A stretch of 6,875 bases of DNA from assembly GCA_015492195.1 (NCBI GenBank), contig WGFP01000057.1, positions 1-6,875 on the forward strand, read 5' to 3'. The DNA comes from Acidiferrobacterales bacterium (GTDB taxonomy: Bacteria; Pseudomonadota; Gammaproteobacteria; Acidiferrobacterales; Sulfurifustaceae). Below are positions 1-4,629 of this stretch, in pieces. Made by a program: the position numbers and the translations under genes. Within the stretch, counting starts at the first letter, position 1, and the number at the start of each line of letters is the position of its first letter. The notes beneath the pieces were generated by a model. The model was not told where the DNA came from. It saw only the letters and a list, made by a program, of their open reading frames with translations, and ran no database searches.

Positions 1-410
1 ACGATATTCCATACGCTGCGGCGCTTCAGCCAAACCGTGTAAACGACGGCGTAAACAAAAGCGCCCATGAAAATATGGAACGCCGCCACCGGGTTGAACA
101 ACCAACCGGCCATCGCCACCGCCGCCGCCAGCATGGCGGAAACCCCCCAAAGCCAGGCACCGCTGGGGTGTAACGCCCCGGTCACAAAAGGCCGCTGCCG
201 GGTGCGCGGCATGCGCGCATCCAGGTCACGCTCGGCATACTGATTAAAGGCGCCAGCGCTGGCCGACGAGATCAAAACGATCAGGCCCAGCATCACGATC
301 TGCCACGCCGTCAACGTCCGGCCGGGGGTGACGGCAAAACCGGCCAGCGCCGTAAAGGCGATCAGCAAGCCGATTCGGAGTTTGAAGACATTGACGATCT
401 GAGCAAGCAT
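1..410 (-). CDS. ctaB: Heme O synthase (protoheme IX farnesyltransferase), partial, 3' end outside window
   Basis: Reading the minus strand from an ATG at 410 gives 136 codons with no stop before the window edge, under half of the usual roughly 290-300 residues. It is a UbiA-superfamily prenyltransferase. The first aspartate-rich motif is visible as NQYAERDLDARMPRTRQRP, residues 56-74, in the N-x3-E-x3-D form (Asn56, Glu60, Asp64) that binds Mg-farnesyl diphosphate. It is followed by the family block YTVWLKRRSVWNI at 124-136. Several hydrophobic membrane helices are evident. The enzyme adds a farnesyl group to heme B to make heme O, the substrate of CtaA. A GGAGGA ribosome site lies at 421-426, 10 nt before the ATG. 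It is the last visible gene of the oxidase operon, 116 bp after subunit I. The second Asp motif lies outside the window. The family call is secure; only completeness is untested. Confidence 0.93.
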   Translation of the reverse strand, partial: MLAQIVNVFKLRIGLLIAFTALAGFAVTPGRTLTAWQIVMLGLIVLISSASAGAFNQYAERDLDARMPRTRQRPFVTGALHPSGAWLWGVSAMLAAAVAMAGWLFNPVAAFHIFMGAFVYAVVYTVWLKRRSVWNI

Positions 411-470
411 GGTGTCGCGATCCTCCGGCTAACGGGGCAACGACGCGCCCGCGATCATCCGGTCCTCAAA

Positions 471-514
471 CGCAGGGTGGGTGGAGGAAACCCGACGCCC
501 TCAACCCGCCTGCG
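471..514 (-). other. Intergenic hairpin between subunit I gene and ctaB
   Basis: In the 116-bp gap, CGCAGG/CCTGCG arms (471-476 and 509-514) plus an inner GGGT/ACCC pairing form a stem of about 10 bp with a small internal loop in the minus-strand transcript. It is followed by only three T residues, so it is at best a weak terminator. It could be an attenuator or an mRNA-stabilising structure that lowers ctaB expression relative to the oxidase subunits. No function is shown by sequence alone. Confidence 0.3.
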
Positions 515-526
515 TTCGGGAAGTGA

Positions 527-2218
527 TCAGCTGATGCCCCAGGTCTCCGACAGGTACTTCCAGTTCACGAAGTAATACAACACGAAGGCCGTGAGAAACA
601 CCAGGGCCAACACAAAGGTTCCGGGGGCCACCATCTTGCCGATACCGACCCCCTGGTAACTGGTTACCGGCTCGACAATCAGCGATTCCGCGGACTTCTG
701 AGTCATGCTCTTGCGCTTGCCGAACAGGAGCGAACTCACGATGATCAGAACAAACAGGCCGCCGCCGATAACCGCCAAGACCACGGAGACCCCCATGAGA
801 CCCAGCAGGGTATAGGCCGTGGTCGGGAAATCATGGGTCATGGCACCGCCGGAGAAAGCGATGTCCCAATGGCGCCGCGGCACCCCCAGGGTCCCGGCGC
901 CCATCATGAACAGCGCCACCCCCGACATGCCGATCCCGAAGATATAGGGCTGCCACTTGGCCAGACCCGCCATGATCAGGTCGCGCCGGAACAATACCGG
1001 CACCAGCCAGTAGGTCAGGGCCATAAACGCCAGGGTGGTGCCGGCGGCGACGGTGGCGTGGAAGTGGCCGGGTACGTAGATCGTGTTGTGAATAATCAGG
1101 TTGATCTGCTCGGTGCCCATGACCACGCCGGAAATGCCGCCCAGGAACCCGAAGATGATGAGCGACAGGAACACGCCCGAAAACGCCGGGTTGCCCCACG
1201 GGGCCTTGCGTAACCATTCGAACAGACCCTTGTTGAAGCCGCGCTTGCGCTGGGCCGCCTCGATGGAGCCCGGCACCGTCAGGCCATGAATCATGCTGGC
1301 CAACACCGCCAGGTACATGGCATAGCTGGTATTGAAGATCTTCCACGTCGAGCTGATGCCCGGATCCACCAGGATATGGTGCGCGCTGGCCAATTGCAGA
1401 AACAGGATATACAACAGAAACGCCGCGCGGCTGACCTTTTCCGACAATGGTTTGGCGCCGAAACCAACCGCGGCCACGGCATACCATACCGCAACCATGG
1501 CGGCCACGTTGATCTGCTGCGACGAGTGGCCGAAGGCCCACCAAATCACCCGGTACATGATCGGGTCGACATTACTGATGAGTCCCACCGACCACAAAAA
1601 GGTGGGAATCAATATAATGGCGCCGGAGGCGATGGTAAAAATGGCGATGATGGCCGCGGTCAACGCACCGAAGGTCACCAGCGGAATCGAGCCCTCGTAG
1701 GTCCGTTCAGCCCGAGCAACCACCAGAGTGCCGAGAAACACAAAACAGCCGATGAGTGCGCCGACGGCAAACAATATAAGGCTGAGGTAAAACAGCGGAT
1801 CCGCCGGCATCGGCACGTAAGAAGTAAACATGACGCTGGAATTTCCTTGGAATACGGCGATGTTATTGGCAACGGCGCCGATCAACATCAAGGCGAAACC
1901 AAGCCACGCCATGCGTGGGGTCGCCAGCCTGCATTTCAGCAGCGTGGATGACGTGAAGTAGAGGACCGCGATCTCGAAAAAGATGATCCAGAAGATCAAC
2001 ACATTAATACCGTGAGCGGTCAGAGTCAGGTAGAAATCACTGTCTCCAAGAAGATGCACCGCCGGCCAGCGGGTCAGGCCGACCAGCAAACCCAAGATAC
2101 CGCCCACCAGAAGGAAAACGACGGCGACCACCGCGTTCGCCTTCATCAGCTTTTCCGCCGGTTTATGGAACAGCAGTCCGGTATCGGGACAGGTACGAAA
2201 TTCAGTGGTAGTGGCCAT
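527..2218 (-). CDS. B-family (ba3-like) heme-copper oxidase subunit I lacking the catalytic tyrosine; candidate NO reductase
   Basis: 563 residues, about the length of Thermus ba3 subunit I (562), with at least 12 membrane helices. The metal ligands are present: His69 (TAHGINVLIFW) and His387 for low-spin heme, His385 for the high-spin heme (VPGHFHATV), and His231, His280 and His281 for CuB or an alternative non-heme metal (FGHSSQQ, AHHILVDPG). The GVPRR motif (445-449) holds the heme-propionate arginines. Thermus ba3 has H-P-I-V-Y here, with Tyr237 covalently joined to His233. This protein has H-S-S-Q-Q, so Gln235 (CAG, 1514-1516) replaces the tyrosine. It would reduce O2 or NO in the cytoplasmic membrane using electrons from the CuA subunit. 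The start is 12 bp after the subunit II stop, with an AGGGGAA ribosome site at 2226-2232. Automatic pipelines would call it cytochrome c oxidase subunit I (ctaD/cbaA). The missing tyrosine favours an NOR-like enzyme (eNOR/sNOR/gNOR/nNOR type) or an atypical oxidase. Fold and family are secure; substrate is not. Confidence 0.93.
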   Translation of the reverse strand: MATTTEFRTCPDTGLLFHKPAEKLMKANAVVAVVFLLVGGILGLLVGLTRWPAVHLLGDSDFYLTLTAHGINVLIFWIIFFEIAVLYFTSSTLLKCRLATPRMAWLGFALMLIGAVANNIAVFQGNSSVMFTSYVPMPADPLFYLSLILFAVGALIGCFVFLGTLVVARAERTYEGSIPLVTFGALTAAIIAIFTIASGAIILIPTFLWSVGLISNVDPIMYRVIWWAFGHSSQQINVAAMVAVWYAVAAVGFGAKPLSEKVSRAAFLLYILFLQLASAHHILVDPGISSTWKIFNTSYAMYLAVLASMIHGLTVPGSIEAAQRKRGFNKGLFEWLRKAPWGNPAFSGVFLSLIIFGFLGGISGVVMGTEQINLIIHNTIYVPGHFHATVAAGTTLAFMALTYWLVPVLFRRDLIMAGLAKWQPYIFGIGMSGVALFMMGAGTLGVPRRHWDIAFSGGAMTHDFPTTAYTLLGLMGVSVVLAVIGGGLFVLIIVSSLLFGKRKSMTQKSAESLIVEPVTSYQGVGIGKMVAPGTFVLALVFLTAFVLYYFVNWKYLSETWGIS

Positions 2219-2230
2219 ATCCGCGTTCCC

Positions 2231-2773
2231 CTATTCTTTTACGTAAATCTTGCCCACCATTTTATGGTGGCCGATGCCGCAGTATTCGTTACAAACGACC
2301 GAGTACTCGCCCGCCTTGTTGGGGGTGATCGTCACGACCATCTCATACCCCGGGAGCACCTGTAGATTGATATTGGCCGGCTGGAGCGAGAAGCCATGCT
2401 GCCAGTCCATGGAAGACAGATGCAGGCGATAACTCTTGCCGTTTTCCAATTCGAAAATGGGCCACCAGTCCCACAGACGCGCGACCATATAGATGTCGCT
2501 GCCGGCCGGCGGACGGACCACCGGGAACTGGCGCTCGCCCTCGGTACGCACGGTGTACTTGTCCACCATGGCCTGGGCCTTTTTCTGGAAGGCCTCCGGC
2601 GTGGTCTTATAGGCTTCGTTGGACAGATTCTGCTTCCCGACCACGTGCCAATAGGGCATCATGATAAACATCACGATGCCCCAGCTCAGAGCGATGGCAA
2701 TCCACAAGATTTCGACTTTTTCTATCGGCTCTTTCCACCATAGTCGTTCAGACGGCGGGGCAAGAGTGCTCAT
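2231..2773 (-). CDS. Heme-copper oxidase subunit II with complete CuA site (ba3/CbaB-like)
   Basis: 180 residues. One N-terminal membrane anchor (about 20-42, VEILWIAIALSWGIVMFIMM) precedes a linker and a periplasmic cupredoxin domain (about 90-180). All CuA ligands are visible: His126 in DWQHGFSLQ, then CNEYCGIGHHKM at 161-172, with Cys161, Glu163 (carbonyl), Cys165, His169 and Met172. The blocks HGFSLQPANINLQVLPG and the VKE terminus closely resemble Thermus ba3 subunit II (168 residues), as does the single helix. Glu18 just before the helix may correspond to ba3 Glu15, the K-channel entry residue. The aromatic WDWWP (101-105) lies before the CuA loops and could help electron entry. It takes electrons from a soluble cytochrome c or copper protein and passes them to low-spin heme in subunit I. 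GGAGG at 2781-2785 is 7 nt before the ATG. The gene follows the 54-residue subunit by 30 bp. No cytochrome c domain is fused to it. Confidence 0.95.
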   Translation of the reverse strand: MSTLAPPSERLWWKEPIEKVEILWIAIALSWGIVMFIMMPYWHVVGKQNLSNEAYKTTPEAFQKKAQAMVDKYTVRTEGERQFPVVRPPAGSDIYMVARLWDWWPIFELENGKSYRLHLSSMDWQHGFSLQPANINLQVLPGYEMVVTITPNKAGEYSVVCNEYCGIGHHKMVGKIYVKE

Positions 2774-2803
2774 GGTGCTACCTCCGATTTGGTAAATTGT
2801 TGA

Positions 2804-2968
2804 TCATTTGGCTATTGAAATGTGCAGGATCTCCATGATCCCCCATATTATGTAGAAAACCGTGGGAACCACGACACCCAGAAACAACAGCAGGAATGGA
2901 TTGTCTAAAATCCGCTGCATGATCGGGATGGCTTCATTTTTTCTTGCCAAAGGGTTTCCAGTAGCCAT
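2804..2968 (-). CDS. Small single-helix membrane subunit of the oxidase (subunit IIa/CbaD-like)
   Basis: An ATG at 2968 opens a 54-codon frame ending in TGA at 2804-2806. The GGAGG at 2977-2981, 8 nt upstream, is the best ribosome site in the operon. The N-terminus is polar (MATGNPLARKNEAIPIMQRI). One strongly hydrophobic segment follows at about residues 25-50 (PFLLLFLGVVVPTVFYIIWG), then a short IAK tail. In Thermus ba3 the order is cbaD (34-residue subunit IIa, one helix), cbaB, cbaA. The same small - II - I order here, tight spacing and shared strand make this the counterpart. In the ba3 structure subunit IIa fills the place of a helix found in A-type subunit II. I infer the role from position and topology, since sequence this short cannot establish homology. 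It is easily missed in gene calling. An alternative is a family-specific assembly peptide. Confidence 0.8.
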   Translation of the reverse strand: MATGNPLARKNEAIPIMQRILDNPFLLLFLGVVVPTVFYIIWGIMEILHISIAK

Positions 2969-3098
2969 AGGTCTAACCTCCATCTACGTTACGGGCCGGC
3001 GTTGCTTACCGCATTCACTAAAATTCATTGCGCTGACAAAAAGTAAACGGGTACGGAAATCATCTTTTACGCCCGGAAATGAACGCGTTTCGTCATCA

Positions 3099-3106
3099 TT
3101 AATAAA
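3099..3106 (-). promoter_or_regulatory. Possible -10 element of the oxidase operon
   Basis: Read on the minus strand, 3106 to 3099 is TTTATTAA. It contains two overlapping hexamers, TTTATT (3106-3101) and TATTAA (3104-3099), each matching 4 of 6 positions of TATAAT. Transcription would start near 3092-3094, giving a leader of about 125 nt before the small-subunit ATG at 2968. There is no clear TTGACA-like -35 on this strand, and an Fnr/Dnr-like dyad takes its place. This is a prediction only. Confidence 0.35.
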
Positions 3107-3123
3107 GCACTTTTATCCAAACA

Positions 3124-3147
3124 ATTACTTGATCTATGTTAAGTAAT
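3124..3147. promoter_or_regulatory. Fnr/Dnr/Nnr-like dyad in the divergent promoter region
   Basis: A 24-bp dyad has perfect outer arms ATTACTT (3124-3130) and AAGTAAT (3141-3147). Its core is TTGAT-CTAT-GTTAA (3129-3142). The left half equals the Fnr/Dnr half-site TTGAT. The right half read in reverse is TTAAC, a half-site variant seen in Nnr-type boxes. Both the outer arms and the core share the same centre, 3135.5. Relative to the putative minus-strand -10 the centre falls at about -41.5 to -43.5, the class II activator position, so the target is more likely the oxidase operon than ctaA. For ctaA it lies about 50 bp before the GTG and would overlap any promoter using TAATAT at 3144-3149. 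The regulator is not in the window. The site is a match by eye and not proof of binding. Confidence 0.42.
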
Positions 3148-3173
3148 ATTTCGTTTACGGCACTTCGGCCTTG

Positions 3174-3178
3174 AAAGG
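3174..3178 (+). promoter_or_regulatory. Ribosome binding site deciding the ctaA start
   Basis: AAAGG at 3174-3178 lies 7 nt before GTG at 3186, a good Shine-Dalgarno spacing. The alternative in-frame TTG at 3171 has no purine-rich site upstream (CGGCACTTCGGCC), and the AAAGG would fall inside its coding sequence. The region can also fold: TTTAC (3154-3158) pairs with GTAAA (3180-3184), and GCC (3168-3170) with GGC (3177-3179), which would partly cover this site. Confidence 0.55.
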
Positions 3179-3185
3179 CGTAAAT

Positions 3186-4163
3186 GTGGCAAATAAAAAA
3201 AACACGTCGGCAAGCAACAGGCTGTTCACCTTGCTTGTCTTCCTTTCCTTCCTGTTGACGTTGGCGGCGCTGGTCCTAAGCGCCTACCTGCGATTAAAAA
3301 ATATGGGGTTGGGCTGCGAGAATTGGCCTGATTGCTATGCCGCCATCCCGTTATCGGAAGTACAGCGGGGACCCGTACCGGCCACGTGGGCCGGGGTGGT
3401 ACACCGCCTGGCGGCGACCGTGCTCGGGATATTCATCATCGCCATCGCCTTCATGGCCGTGCGCGGACGCAAACAGCACGGCCAACCCATTGCGATACCG
3501 CTCATCTTGCTCGGCCTTACAATATTTCTGTCGGTCCTGGGGTACTACACACCGGCGTGGGAATTTCCGGCAGTCACCCTGGGTAATCTCGCCGGCGGCA
3601 TGGCCATGCTGGCCTTGTTATGGTGGCTGGGCCAGCGGTCATTACCGGCCAACGGTAATAATGATCGAACGGGAGACGCCCTGATACCGTGGGCGCGAAT
3701 AGGCTTGATCGTTGTCGCGATTCAAATCGGCCTCGGCGCCTGGACCAGCGCCAATTTCGCCGGCCTCGCTTGTCCCGGCCTGCCCGGCTGTAACGGCGAC
3801 TGGAGATCGGCGACCGACCTTGCCTTAGGCTTCAACCTGTTTCGCGAATTAGGCGTGGATGCACAAGGAAAAATCGTCACCGATGTCACGCAAAAAATCA
3901 TACACATGACGCACCGGCTGGGCGCCGTCGTCACTTTCTTGTTTATAGGCTGGGTGGGCATCAAAACCATCGCCCTAAGGGGCCGTTTCATGAGCACGGG
4001 CATCGCCATGCTGGCGTTCCTGGTGCTGCAAGTGGGGCTGGGCGTCGCCGCCGTGTTAACCGACCTGCCGCTGACCGTGGTCACGGCCCACAATGCCGTG
4101 GCGGCGCTGCTGTTGCTGGCGGTCGTTAACCTTAACCATCTATTGACGCCAAGAATATCTTAA
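3186..4163 (+). CDS. ctaA: Heme A synthase (CtaA/Cox15 family)
   Basis: 325 residues from GTG at 3186, chosen for its ribosome site; a TTG at 3171 would add five residues. Eight membrane helices in two related halves are expected, and hydrophobic segments support this. The enzyme oxidises the heme O methyl group to a formyl group, giving heme A for the oxidase. Numbering from GTG, the C-terminal half has both heme-ligand histidines, His243 (HMTHRLGAVV) and His302 (VTAHNAVAA). The N-terminal half has His73 (VVHRLAATVLG). Its expected second His appears to be Asn134 (TLGNLAGGMAM), and the Glu three residues before the first His appears to be Gly70. Two loop cysteine pairs are present, Cys44/Cys50 (CENWPDC) and Cys196/Cys202 (CPGLPGC), as in the two-pair bacterial class. 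It is transcribed divergently from the oxidase operon, which it presumably serves. The family is secure, the start moderate. Confidence 0.93.
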   Translation: MANKKNTSASNRLFTLLVFLSFLLTLAALVLSAYLRLKNMGLGCENWPDCYAAIPLSEVQRGPVPATWAGVVHRLAATVLGIFIIAIAFMAVRGRKQHGQPIAIPLILLGLTIFLSVLGYYTPAWEFPAVTLGNLAGGMAMLALLWWLGQRSLPANGNNDRTGDALIPWARIGLIVVAIQIGLGAWTSANFAGLACPGLPGCNGDWRSATDLALGFNLFRELGVDAQGKIVTDVTQKIIHMTHRLGAVVTFLFIGWVGIKTIALRGRFMSTGIAMLAFLVLQVGLGVAAVLTDLPLTVVTAHNAVAALLLLAVVNLNHLLTPRIS

Positions 4164-4190
4164 GGAAGTTATGATTTATATGATCACTCA

Positions 4191-4254
4191 ACGCAAAGGC
4201 GCAAAGACGCAGAGAAAAGCTTTTGATAATAAAAAAATCTTTACGCCTTGGCGT
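4191..4254. repeat. Imperfect inverted repeat of the ACGCAAAGGCGCAAAGACGC type
   Basis: ACGCAAAGGCGCAAAGAC at 4191-4208 and the reverse complement of 4237-4254 match at 15 of 18 positions. They are separated by 28 nt that include the palindrome AAAAGCTTTT (4215-4224) and an A-rich stretch. Repeats with this acgcaaaggcgcaaagacgc look recur between genes in many bacteria. It begins 27 bp after the ctaA stop, so it could end or stabilise the ctaA transcript, but no U-run follows the stem. A 78-codon frame across it (4171-4407) is not credible as a gene. Confidence 0.6.
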
Positions 4255-4258
4255 GATG

Positions 4259-4346
4259 CACATGGATGTGCGAATGCCGCGAGCGCAGCGACCCACAGGG
4301 ATGTGGGGAGGTACGACTCCAGGGATGTAGGAGGTAGAGTCGCACC
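4259..4346. repeat. REP-like hairpins around a GGATGT core
   Basis: Three small stems share a GGATGT core. CACAT-GG-ATGTG is at 4259-4270. CCCACA-GGGA-TGTGGG is at 4292-4307. CGACTC/GAGTCG (4314-4319 and 4337-4342) has AGGGATGTAGGAGGTA in its loop. The last two lie in an imperfect tandem pair, AGGGATGTGGGGAGGTACGA (from 4297) and AGGGATGTAGGAGGTAGAGT (from 4321). The pattern resembles REP-type extragenic palindromes of gammaproteobacteria. The stretch to about 4440 continues without a recognisable gene or further clear structure. Confidence 0.5.
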
Positions 4347-4449
4347 GGGAGCAGCGATCGAGAGCAACGCAGGGAACAGCCGAGATGCGCGATTGGCCCG
4401 CGGGTAACGCAGATTTATTAATCTTAAAGAGTGTAAAGATTCCTCGATC

Positions 4450-4590
4450 TAAAGAAGCTCTGATTAATTCCTGAACCGTCATTCCGGCGAAAGCCTGTCC
4501 CGGACGCGATCCGGGAACCGGAATCCATAAAGATCAAAGACCTGGATGCCGGATCAAGTCCGGCATGACGAATTGATCAGAGCTTCTTTA
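4450..4590. mobile_element. MITE-like element with terminal inverted repeats flanked by TA
   Basis: The segment AAAGAAGCTCTGATTAATTC (4451-4470) and the reverse complement of 4570-4589 agree at 19 of 20 positions. With one more pair, T4450 and A4590, both ends sit in a TA dinucleotide, as for IS630/Tc1-type insertions that duplicate TA. Inside are three stems: ATTCCGG/CCGGAAT (4481-4487 and 4518-4524), TCCCGGA/TCCGGGA (4498-4504 and 4510-4516), and ATGCCGGA/TCCGGCAT (4546-4553 and 4559-4566). GTCATTCCGG (4479-4488) also pairs at 9 of 10 positions with CCGGCATGAC (4560-4569), so the whole element could fold as a cloverleaf. There is no coding capacity, so movement would need a transposase in trans. 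The core resembles the widespread GTCATTCCGG/CCGGCATGAC intergenic repeat. It could instead be a non-mobile palindromic repeat. Confidence 0.6.
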
Positions 4591-4629
4591 ATTATTACTC
4601 ACCACTCCTCACGCCTCACCCCGGTCTCC

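Noticed and set aside
833..1213. A 126-codon plus-strand frame opposite the subunit I gene
   Set aside because: It is antisense to a clearly conserved membrane protein, is rich in His, Gly and Arg as expected of an antisense frame of GC-rich DNA, and has no domain.
1286..1951. A 221-codon plus-strand frame opposite the subunit I gene
   Set aside because: Same reasoning: the opposite strand encodes aligned oxidase helices and ligands, and this frame shows only low-complexity polar residues.
2862..3146. A 94-codon plus-strand frame across the divergent promoter region
   Set aside because: It is antisense to the 54-residue subunit, covers the predicted operator, and has no domain. Its composition and position look accidental.
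3171..3185. TTG at 3171 as the ctaA start
   Set aside because: It has no ribosome site upstream, whereas GTG at 3186 has AAAGG at 7 nt. It cannot be excluded, and the difference is five residues.
4171..4407. A 78-codon plus-strand frame after ctaA
   Set aside because: It runs through the inverted repeat and REP-like hairpins and has no recognisable domain. The RKGAKTQRK string is a translation of the dispersed repeat.
4164..4629. A CRISPR array or tRNA genes in the repeat-rich gap
   Set aside because: The repeats are inverted and unequal, with no regular spacers. The cloverleaf-like folding at 4450-4590 lacks tRNA signature bases and length.
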